From contig KN805445.1 of NCBI GenBank assembly GCA_000818945.1, positions 81,852-145,851 of the forward strand: DNA of 64,000 nt, given 5' to 3'. The notes under the pieces were generated by a model, which worked only from the letters and a program-made list of their open reading frames with translations, did no database searches and had not been told where the DNA came from. How positions within the stretch are numbered: position 1 is the first letter of the stretch; each line of letters opens with the position of its first letter. The stretch is from Schizochytrium sp. CCTCC M209059 (lineage: Eukaryota > Sar > Bigyra > Thraustochytrida > Thraustochytriidae). Below, piece by piece: positions 11,201-17,849 of this stretch. A program made the position numbers and the translations under genes.

Positions 11201-11434
11201 CCCAAGTGCGATCTCGTTACAGGTGATGGAATAACCATTCCTTCGGGCCCGCCCATCAACAGTGGGGTGCGTAGCTCTTGCAGCGCGAATGAGTTCATCG
11301 TTTATGACATCAGCCAGATCCGCATTCGCTACTTGCTCCGCTTGTCGACGGACGACAGCAAGTCGGCACCGACAAAGGGGCCCGTTGTGCTCCCAACTGG
11401 TGAGGATGTCACTCCCAAGCCTGCGCTCGTGTGA
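8243..11434 (+). CDS. PARP1: Poly(ADP-ribose) polymerase, PARP1 type
   Basis: A 1063-residue nuclear DNA-damage sensor that transfers ADP-ribose from NAD+ to proteins at DNA breaks. Domains in order: a PARP-type zinc finger at the N-terminus (SSRSTCRKCNEKIEKG, ~5-85, with HHFDCFF supplying the later ligands); PADR1/zinc-finger-3 region (~136-240, CSACESPWRL); Lys-rich then Glu/Asp-rich linker (~240-410); BRCT (~412-500); WGR (~565-637); regulatory helical domain (~680-785); ADP-ribosyltransferase domain (~830-1040). The H-Y-E triad is present: H892 in LWHGS, Y926 in GVYFAD, E1017 in NEFIVYD. The ATG at 8243 is in good context (gccATGG) and sits right before the zinc finger. Metazoan PARP1 has two N-terminal fingers; only one is seen here. 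It begins a stretch with two other DNA-repair genes. Confidence 0.96.
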   Translation: MGDARFVTDYAKSSRSTCRKCNEKIEKGILRLAVMVQSTVRDGKDPHWHHFDCFFAKPRGISSTAMLKGFGGLRPDDQTRVTEGIEGKTASKGTKRKSTAENSPKNKKAKAASTEKSSTEAEAAAPNAPFAAQSKAFWTIKDELDAHASLAELKSMLKRNRIYTKGGERKDTLVPRVAKLIQFGVPPKCSACESPWRLRFNEDSGLWYCGARLEYSRCPYTIAPQELATEPFSLPKPEKKKKKTTKKKQQQQQNKKSAAATTTTKAVKNKSSTKKAPAKAKAAKQKAPEPTTSTSTRVMRRSARLTRSALRALAEKDDEEKEKKQEQEENDAGDENTDANVNAAEDDENENEDAEEMEIEQQGQEEDEEEEEEEVVGTPFEQSIARLGKEFAEPRKPVGKSEGAPAEAVSTEPAKIFSGYIFSHARPAKELAKSELGDVRKLIEDNGGTWSARITSQVHFLIEDPRKYSAKASKVKTALKHDVHVVRESFIKHSISNKTLLDSGKYRLDAKRPSRNNLDQDDDDIDAEEEEKEVVPEGARVAVHKSARKALGDAARVLDSGGDNVYHAVLSKADIEKNQNSFYKIQVVSLHHAYHVSCEYGRTGTNIRNNKLTPCRSVFEAKNEFERIFLDKTGNEWKNHRHFEKQAGKFEFIETRLLDATEVSRALAAKNASAASKQIAECKLHSRVVDLVELIFDKKLMESAMMEMEIDLQKFPLGALTTQHVDKGYKTLSEIADVLSGETPSRDAAHRKQLLLALSNKFFHLIPSQSISLIDSDEMVKKKVELVDALRDMEVAARFLSDEDAAARSTRSEAEEKYNKLKTRLDPLEVDGVDWKRLDEWVQNTSRSSSSWGFGASRGGLKLVDAYAVDREGEEARFGKSSSLDNHKLLWHGSRTTNYCGILSQGLRIAPPEAPRSGYRFGKGVYFADLISKSAAYCRTAGSSDMLIMACEVALGTEYEAYRDEYMEKPRPGTNSTHAMGSRVPDPKCDLVTGDGITIPSGPPINSGVRSSCSANEFIVYDISQIRIRYLLRLSTDDSKSAPTKGPVVLPTGEDVTPKPALV

Positions 11435-11977
11435 GCCCGTCCCCCTAAGCGTGGAAAATGTAAAAGAGACAACAAATTATGATGTGATCTTGAGCTATGG
11501 CCATTTTTATTCCCCAGCGCTGCGCGTGGTCGTGAGGATACAGACGTTTTTGCTCAACCTACCAGACAAGCCGATGCTAGGCCTTCAGACTCGGTCAGAT
11601 GCTGGCCATGGCCAAACGAACTCTCCTTGCTCTCTCGGAACTAGTTTGCGCAAGTCACTAGTGGAAGTTCGGATCACCGTGACTGCAACGCACCGTCCCG
11701 GCCATCCGTTTGCGAACTCGTACTACAGTGTCCAGCATAGGTCGACGTTGCTGCAACGAGCCCTAGGATCTCTGCCTACCTCATGAACTAGGAACGAACG
11801 GTTCCTACTGCCAAAGCAGGGGATGCGCAAATTGCGGAGCGCACTTTGCGCTTCGCCTCTTTTCGGACGATATTGCGAGAGATTGGAATAAAAGATGCAG
11901 CTGCTTGCTTGCTGACTTGCTTGCTTGCTTGCTTGCTTTTCACGAGCGAGCGACGCGCAAACTCGTATCTGCGCACA

Positions 11978-12009
<32 letters not shown>

Positions 12010-12150
12010 GGAGCAGCAGCAGCAGCAGCAGCAGCGGCGGCGGAAAGTCCGCGCCGTCAGCCTCAGCGGACCCAGCAGGAGCGAACAAGAGTAGCCAAGA
12101 AGCCGGGAGTACCCGCTCCTTCATTCAGGTATCTATCTACGCACCATACC
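11435..12150. other. Intergenic with inverted GCTT/AAGC repeats
   Basis: No gene seen between PARP and the unknown protein at 12151. The last 240 bases hold complementary tetranucleotide tracts and a CAG run, described separately. Confidence 0.5.
11916..12036. repeat. Complementary GCTT and AAGC tracts plus CAG run
   Basis: A GCTT tract (11916-11938) is followed 39 bases later by an AAGC tract (11978-12009). They can pair as a perfect 23-bp stem. A CAG run (about eight units, 12012-12035) follows. All sit within 240 bases upstream of the ATG at 12151, so probably in its promoter or 5' UTR. Confidence 0.85.
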
Positions 12151-12798
12151 ATGTGGCAAGCCGTCTGGGCCGTGGAAAAGATGCCCGCGCTGCCCGTTCG
12201 CAGCGCGCTCTACGTGCGCACGGAACGCAAGCGCGCAGAGTACGGAGAAAAAAGCGAGAACTCCGTTTACGCTGACGCGCACAGAATCCGGCTACGTGTG
12301 AGCGAGGAACTCATGGACGAAGTAGAGCACGAAGTTGTCCACACCGAGTTCGTGCGCGCCCTCTTTTCAAGTTGGGTCTTTGCGCCCGAGCGTATGCTCC
12401 TCGGGCTTGTGCGAAGAGTCACCTCCTTTGATATTCCCGATGCTACAGTCGAAGACATTCGCGCATGCGACTTTGACGACTACCCTGCAGACAAGGAAAC
12501 TTACGACTTTGACCATGATGGTGTAGCCATGTTTAGGCTGATGGAGCGCAATGATAGCCCAAAAGAGTGCGAGTCGCTATTTTCGTGGAACCCCAAGTCT
12601 CTGGGACTCACTTGGTTTGCCACAGCCCGTCGCCCAGATGGATACGACCTGTACTTTGGCAGCGGTATCGAAGTCACTGATGCGTTCTACTTCAACCTCG
12701 CAAAGCAGTTCCACATTTGTTACGCCCGGTTGCTTCTCGCTGGAGCCGCGGCACAGATTCAGCATGACCATCCCGCGATCACCATTTTGAACGACTAG
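12151..12798 (+). CDS. Hypothetical protein, weak DUF2867-like pattern
   Basis: A 215-residue protein starting at ATG 12151. The frame is open upstream, but that part is only translated repeats (ASKQASKQ, poly-Ala), so I exclude it. Visible pattern: an N-terminal block with paired Glu/Val stretches (DEVEHEVVHTEFVRALF), a hydrophobic SSWVFAPERMLLGLVRRV segment, an acidic middle (DFDDYPADKETYDFDHDG) and a C-terminal FHICYARLLLAGAAAQI helix. The order loosely recalls DUF2867 proteins (small single-domain proteins of unknown role), but I cannot confirm this by eye. No signal peptide or membrane anchor is apparent. The gene lies between two DNA-repair genes on the same strand; nothing else links it to repair. 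Confidence 0.7.
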   Translation: MWQAVWAVEKMPALPVRSALYVRTERKRAEYGEKSENSVYADAHRIRLRVSEELMDEVEHEVVHTEFVRALFSSWVFAPERMLLGLVRRVTSFDIPDATVEDIRACDFDDYPADKETYDFDHDGVAMFRLMERNDSPKECESLFSWNPKSLGLTWFATARRPDGYDLYFGSGIEVTDAFYFNLAKQFHICYARLLLAGAAAQIQHDHPAITILND

Positions 12799-12824
12799 AA
12801 GAATAGAATAACGTAGTTGAAACT

Positions 12825-12826
<2 letters not shown>

Positions 12827-12884
<58 letters not shown>
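12827..12884 (+). repeat. (GCTT)n microsatellite
   Basis: About 14 perfect GCTT units, starting about 30 bases after the stop codon at 12798, so probably in the 3' UTR. Confidence 0.9.
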
Positions 12885-12885
<1 letters not shown>

Positions 12886-12958
12886 CAGCATTGAAATGCA
12901 GCATGTGGTAATTGCTTGCTTGTACGAAAACGCAGCATTGAAATGCAGCATGTGGTAA
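12886..12958 (+). repeat. 26-bp direct repeat, two copies
   Basis: cagcattgaaatgcagcatg followed by tggtaa occurs at 12886-12911 and again at 12933-12958, separated by 21 bases that include a GCTTGCTT remnant. The two copies are identical. Confidence 0.85.
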
Positions 12959-13329
12959 ATATCCTTCATTATTGTCATTCTTCATGTTGAGATGATGATA
13001 AACGCTGGGCAGAGAAATACAAAGTAGCCTGACCTAGAGATCCTCTGCATGTACAGGACGCGAATGCTGGTGCTCATTTTGCAGCGTCGCGCGGCTGTAT
13101 TTAGGCTCCAGTGACAATGCGCACATAGCAATCCCAACATGTCATAGGGAGAAACACATCTTTCGACTAGCGAGCGACCCATGTCGCGAGAAAAGAAGAC
13201 TTCAAAGATCTTTCGGTCCGGCTCATGCAAGCATGGTTCGCACATTTTAGAATTGACGACACATGGTGGACACGCACCATGGCAAGTGCCACCAAATGAG
13301 TGCCTCCGAGTGAGAGTGCCACAGCGGAA

Positions 13330-13331
13330 AA

Positions 13332-13382
<51 letters not shown>
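13330..13382 (+). repeat. (GAAA)n microsatellite
   Basis: About 13 units, purine strand on plus, ending ~70 bp upstream of the endonuclease III ATG. Confidence 0.9.
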
Positions 13383-13453
13383 CGCGGGATCGTCGTTTGG
13401 TGGTGAGTTCGACTGTGACTCCTTGTCAACCACACCAAAGAGTCAACATTCTC

Positions 13454-14737
13454 ATGCTTGGAGGCGCGCGGCGCGCGGCCCGGTCGGCGACCTCGGCGGC
13501 CCGGCTCAGCAGCGCCGGCGTCGGAGGCACCGGCAGCTGCGGAAGCACCGGCAGCGGGCGCCGCGGCGTTCTCGAATCGTTTGGACTCGGCGAGAACGAC
13601 AGCATGGCCGTCACGCGCGCCAAACGCAAAGCAAGTGCGGCCAACCTTTGCGTGAGCGCTGGGAGCCCAAGAAGCGCTAGCGCCGCGAGCAGCGAGGCGG
13701 TGAGCGGATCGCAGGACGCGGCAGCGACTCGCGATCCGCCAGACGAAGAAGAAAGGGTCTATGATCCGGCAACGCCCTCCGGGGGCGCGCGAACGCGGCG
13801 AAAACATCAAAAACCTCTTGCGGCCGCCAATGTGGCTCCATCCGTGGAGACGGCCGAAGACGTGCTTCGCAAGCATGCCATTCCCGATCCCCATGCCATT
13901 GAGAGACAGCAGGCTCTTCTTTTACGGCGCGAGAGGCTCTTCAAGTCGAAAATGGCCGAAATCATAAGTAGATTCAATGGACCCCCGGCCACTTGGAAAA
14001 AGGAACTCGAGCTCATCAAGGAGATTCGCGCAGGGCGAACCGCTCCTGTCGATGCCATGGGGGCAGAGGCTTGCGCTATTGACGATGACGAAAAGGCATT
14101 TCACACACTTATAGCCCTCATGCTCTCGAGCCAAACGAGAGACCAGTCCGTTTTTGCCGCAATGCAAAAGCTAAAGGAGCATGGTCTTACGGTTGATAAC
14201 GTAGCAAACACGGACCAAGCCACCTTGACAAGACTCATTCGGAATGTTGGCTTTCGTAATCAAAAGGCGACCTTTATCAAGCTTGCTGCGGAGAAGCTTC
14301 GCGACGAGTACGACGGCAGGGTCCCTCGCAAAGTGGATGAGATCATGTCCTTTAAAGGCGTCGGCCCCAAGATGGCCTACCTCGTCCTGAACATTGCATT
14401 CGATGACACTACACAGGGCATTGGCGTCGACACGCACATGCACCGCATCTTCAACGTTCTAGGTTGGGCTGAATCGCGATCCCCAGAGGAGACGAGAATC
14501 CAGCTAGAGCACTGGCTCCCTAAAGAGCATTGGGCCACAATTAACTTGCTCGTCGTAGGTCTTGGACAAATGGTTCAACAGCCCAAACGCAGCCAAACTT
14601 TTGAGCATCTTAGTACGATGAGTGCCGAGCGCCAAGAAGAGGCGCTTACGTTTCTCCGACGAATCGGGCTCAAAGAAAAAGGCTCGCGCTCAGTCAAGTC
14701 TGAAAAAAACTCATCGCAGGATAAGGAGTCAATGTAG
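13454..14737 (+). CDS. NTH1: Endonuclease III (NTH1-like DNA glycosylase) lacking the Fe-S cluster
   Basis: A 427-residue base-excision-repair glycosylase/AP lyase that removes oxidised pyrimidines. The catalytic domain spans ~200-405: helix-hairpin-helix FKGVGPKMAYLVLN with catalytic Lys306 and GVDTHMHRI with catalytic Asp326. The family usually ends with four Cys (C-x6-C-x2-C-x5-C) that hold a 4Fe-4S cluster; here the same place reads GQMVQQPKRSQTF and no Cys remains, as also known for yeast Ntg1. From ATG 13454 the first 50 residues are rich in Arg, Ala and Ser with no acid before residue ~42, like a mitochondrial presequence. A second ATG at 13604 (MAVTRAKRK, residue 51) would give a nuclear form. 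It converges with endonuclease V, 174 bp apart. Confidence 0.93.
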   Translation: MLGGARRAARSATSAARLSSAGVGGTGSCGSTGSGRRGVLESFGLGENDSMAVTRAKRKASAANLCVSAGSPRSASAASSEAVSGSQDAAATRDPPDEEERVYDPATPSGGARTRRKHQKPLAAANVAPSVETAEDVLRKHAIPDPHAIERQQALLLRRERLFKSKMAEIISRFNGPPATWKKELELIKEIRAGRTAPVDAMGAEACAIDDDEKAFHTLIALMLSSQTRDQSVFAAMQKLKEHGLTVDNVANTDQATLTRLIRNVGFRNQKATFIKLAAEKLRDEYDGRVPRKVDEIMSFKGVGPKMAYLVLNIAFDDTTQGIGVDTHMHRIFNVLGWAESRSPEETRIQLEHWLPKEHWATINLLVVGLGQMVQQPKRSQTFEHLSTMSAERQEEALTFLRRIGLKEKGSRSVKSEKNSSQDKESM

Positions 14738-14911
14738 AGAGGGTACTCCTGAACAAAACACACACAAAAATAATGTTTGTCATGGTCACGTTCATTCTTT
14801 TCCCGTTTTCGAGAATAGCAGAGGGAGAGGGAGGATTTGTATTTTGGCGATTTTCTTTTTTATTGGAGGGAGCCTGAGGAAAGAAGGGAGAGAGGGAGGG
14901 GGTTTGTCAAT

Positions 14912-15829
14912 TTAAGACATTTGCACGTTGCGGTTGCGGAGCCATTCGCGACTTCGAAGATCTGCCTGGCGCACAGGTTCTGGAATGCGATACGCGGAAC
15001 AGCGCCGGACAACCTCAAGTGCAGTCTCGAGGCTGACCCTGTGACCCTGTGAAACAAAGATGGGCTTCGATAAGGAAGCCAGCGGCAGTACAGCGCAGCC
15101 CCAGCAACGTTTCGAGGCGCCCACTAAACGCGTCGCAGTGAAGCCCGAAGCTGCACGAGGCGTTTCCGCCAACTGCGCAGCCATGACGTCCTTTGTGATT
15201 CCGTCAACATGCAAAAATGTCTTGGCGACCCCAATGGTGCGCATGTCGAGTTCCACGCCCAAGTGACTTGCGAGTCCGAAGCCTTCGGGATGCATGATTC
15301 CATTTCCATCGACCAATACGACTTCCGGCGAGCGCAAACCTTGCTCATCTGGCCGTTTTTCCGCAATGCGGGCCTGAAGACGCTGCCAAAGTGCCTTGAG
15401 GAACTTGACCTCGCGAAATGCCAGAAATCCTGCCACGTACGGCTCGTCCATTGTCACCAAGGCAAAGTCTTCGTACACCACTTTAAGCTCTTGCGCTGGA
15501 GAGTCGCTATTCGGGGAACGAAGAACTACGAGACTTGCGCAAGCCTGGTCAGTGTCCTTGACAAAACTAACGTCCACGCCACCAAAATATGTCCACGACG
15601 TCACGGCATTTCCGTCATTGTTGTCGTCTTCGAGCGAAAGCCGTGCTCGCAGGGCCTGCTGCTCGTGCCGCCAGCCATCGAGCTTGGCAGCCAACTCCGC
15701 GTCTTCCTCGCCGCTCTTTGTTGCTTCACGCGTTTGATCGTCAGTCGCAACTTCGGCGCCCTCGCGCCCTTCGGCACGTGCGGTAGCTGTCGGCATGGCG
15801 CTCGTCGTGTTGGCGCCTGCCACGGACAT
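14912..15829 (-). CDS. ENDOV: Endonuclease V
   Basis: A 305-residue enzyme of the nfi/ENDOV family, which cuts DNA or RNA one base 3' of inosine. The metal-binding acids are in place: D86 in GGVDVSF, E140 in YVAGFLAFRE, D174 in VLVDGNGIMHP, with the family HPEGFGLASHLGV block after it (H189). The C-terminal GHRVSLETALEVVRRC and IPEPVRQADLRSR helices also match. The N-terminal ~60 residues are an acidic, disordered extension. The first ATG is at 15829; the frame is open for only 13 more codons upstream (stop at 15869-15871). The ATG lies just 11 bases after the sulfotransferase stop codon on the same strand, so its promoter or leader must overlap that gene. Confidence 0.93.
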   Translation of the reverse strand: MSVAGANTTSAMPTATARAEGREGAEVATDDQTREATKSGEEDAELAAKLDGWRHEQQALRARLSLEDDNNDGNAVTSWTYFGGVDVSFVKDTDQACASLVVLRSPNSDSPAQELKVVYEDFALVTMDEPYVAGFLAFREVKFLKALWQRLQARIAEKRPDEQGLRSPEVVLVDGNGIMHPEGFGLASHLGVELDMRTIGVAKTFLHVDGITKDVMAAQLAETPRAASGFTATRLVGASKRCWGCAVLPLASLSKPIFVSQGHRVSLETALEVVRRCSAYRIPEPVRQADLRSREWLRNRNVQMS

Positions 15830-15840
15830 CCTTTCTACGA

Positions 15841-17508
15841 TCAGGTGCTGCTGCACAAGGCGTCGTCTTCAGCCGCGAGGGGCGCGAAGTCAAGCGGCGG
15901 AAGATGGCGCGCGTACCTGCGCCAGCGACCGATCGAGTTGCTGTACAGTGCTTGCGAGACTTGCGCGCGGCTGAGGGTTTGCGCGGTACGCGTCGAGGTC
16001 TCATGTCGCAGAACGTCCTCGTTCCACTCCAGTTCGAGGTACGTGAGCACATTGCCGAGGACCCGACGCGGATCGCGCACGAGGTCTTCGTACGAGACGT
16101 CGAGCCAGTGGTGGCCCAGCGAGGACCAGATGTCCATCGTGTGAGCAAACGTTTCGATGCGCTGCGCACACAAGTCCTCATGCAGGGCATGGTAACCGTA
16201 AGTTCCATGAAAGGACGCCATGAATTGTGATACGAGAACATCCCTTGGGTCACGGCGCATGACGAGGATTTTCACGTCCGGATAATATGCGTGTATTACA
16301 GGAATGTGACGCCAATTCAGAGGCAGCTTGTCCGTAAGGTAGCGCGGCATCCGCGTCGATCGCGCAGCGTCTCCCCCCGTTTGGTCAAAATAAAGTTCTG
16401 AAATGGCATTCAGGTACAAGGCTGGAGATGAAGCATCCTCGATCGTAGAATTGACATCCAGCACGCACGATGACATGTCGAGCTCAATGCCATTAAAGCA
16501 TTGTACTTGGGGCGCCGCAAGACTATCGAAAAACATTGTTTCGCCGAGACCATGAATTTCCGGATGCATGCTCAGCATTTGCTCGAGGAGGGTGCTACCG
16601 CTGCGCTCGAGGCCAACAATAAAGAGAGGTTTCCCAAGAGGGCGAGGCGGAAGAAGTGGCGATGCCATACGAGGTTGGCCACTAAATCCAAGACGACGCA
16701 TGGTGTTGATGGCTCCATTGAGATATGCGCGAGCGAGCAAGTCTCGCCGCGCCGCTTCAACACGTTCCTTGGCTTGTTCGCGTCGGATTGTATTGGCGCG
16801 ACTTGCATGCGACCATGACAAGTCGTAACTGGAAAGGCGATTCGACAGTCCTGAGAGCAAGTATTCAACGTCCGAGACGTACTCAGCGTCTGGGGCATCG
16901 ACCTCGATTTCCCCGCGTTGTCGAACCCACGCAGACAGTCGCTCGTAGATGGTCTCAGTGGTCTCGAGCTCCGCAAGCGCTGCTGCTTCGGCCCAGCGAA
17001 GGATGATACGCGCCGAAAGCCTGACTTGATTCGTATCGTTTGCAGCGACGTTCGCTTCGACGCGCGAGTTCAAGAGTTCGAAAATGCGTTCGTATGAGGC
17101 GCATGCAGCTAGAGATTGCATGTACTCCTCAATAAACTGCGTTGGGTCTAGCATGTACGCAATCTTGTAAGCTTCCATGGCTTGCGTTGGTTTCCCCTCG
17201 CGGTCTGTAAGCCCGTACCGAGAACGGGCCCTGCCCAGCGTCGCCCAGGCTTTGGCGTTGTCGGTGGCCGCATTTGCGCATCGCTCCGCCAGCCTTACTT
17301 CATCTTTGGAGATGTCGTACTGCAACTTATGCACCTCGAAGCGCGCCTCTAACGCCGCACACAACGCCGCGGCAGGTGGGTCCGGGGGGCCAAGGTCTTG
17401 ACTTGATACTTTGTTGGCAACCGTCGCGCCTGTTGCGAACATCACAAACACCGCCGTCAGAGCTGCCACAACGCTTGCTGAGTGCGCTGCGCGCCTGAGA
17501 GACGTCAT
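15841..17508 (-). CDS. TPR-containing sulfotransferase, type II membrane protein
   Basis: A 555-residue protein. ATG 17508 gives MTSLRRAAHS followed by a hydrophobic segment (VVAALTAVFVMFATGATVA, ~13-32), a typical Golgi signal anchor; a longer GTG-started frame would bury it. Residues ~45-270 are helical and TPR-like. The sulfotransferase domain (~290-545) has the PAPS 5'-phosphosulfate loop GLERSGSTLLEQM (~299-311), the ETMFFDSL block, LTDKLPLNW, the 3'-phosphate site VMRRDPRDVLVSQF and WLDVSYEDLVRDP. It would move sulfate from PAPS to protein tyrosines or glycans in the lumen; the acceptor cannot be read from sequence. The TPR-plus-sulfotransferase layout is common in bacteria and protists. 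It ends 11 bases before the endonuclease V start. Confidence 0.9.
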   Translation of the reverse strand: MTSLRRAAHSASVVAALTAVFVMFATGATVANKVSSQDLGPPDPPAAALCAALEARFEVHKLQYDISKDEVRLAERCANAATDNAKAWATLGRARSRYGLTDREGKPTQAMEAYKIAYMLDPTQFIEEYMQSLAACASYERIFELLNSRVEANVAANDTNQVRLSARIILRWAEAAALAELETTETIYERLSAWVRQRGEIEVDAPDAEYVSDVEYLLSGLSNRLSSYDLSWSHASRANTIRREQAKERVEAARRDLLARAYLNGAINTMRRLGFSGQPRMASPLLPPRPLGKPLFIVGLERSGSTLLEQMLSMHPEIHGLGETMFFDSLAAPQVQCFNGIELDMSSCVLDVNSTIEDASSPALYLNAISELYFDQTGGDAARSTRMPRYLTDKLPLNWRHIPVIHAYYPDVKILVMRRDPRDVLVSQFMASFHGTYGYHALHEDLCAQRIETFAHTMDIWSSLGHHWLDVSYEDLVRDPRRVLGNVLTYLELEWNEDVLRHETSTRTAQTLSRAQVSQALYSNSIGRWRRYARHLPPLDFAPLAAEDDALCSST

Positions 17509-17849
17509 CCTTGCAGCGTCGCTGCCGTGCGCGCCTGCAGGTCCGAACACCCCTGCAGCTCGGTATGCGCTTTGTCTTTGTCCTTTGCGAGTTCGCTTCA
17601 CTCAGGCTGGTAGTACACAGCAGAGTCCGCGATGGAAAAGCTCGCTTCGCTCACTGTCAAGACCCCCATGTGGGCATACATATACTATAGTGCATCGAAC
17701 AAAACACATTCTGCCAGCCAAGATGAACGAATACGAGTGGTGAAGTAGAGTTGTGGAACGGCACGAAAGAAGCAAAAGAAGAAGAAGAAAACACATAATG
17801 AATGAAGGAAGGAAGGAATAAAGGAACGGATGAGAAAACCTTGGTTCAC

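Larger units (their letters stand above)
12799..13453. other. Intergenic with GCTT, GAAA and a 26-bp direct repeat
   Basis: No gene seen. Contains a GCTT microsatellite (12827-12884), a 26-bp direct repeat, and a GAAA tract that ends about 70 bp before the endonuclease III start. Confidence 0.5.

Noticed and set aside
11905..12150. Upstream extension of the gene at 12151
   Set aside because: Encodes only GCAA- and CAG-repeat peptide; the first non-repeat ATG is 12151.
15209..16144. Plus-strand frame over endonuclease V and the sulfotransferase
   Set aside because: Shadow of two well-supported minus-strand genes.
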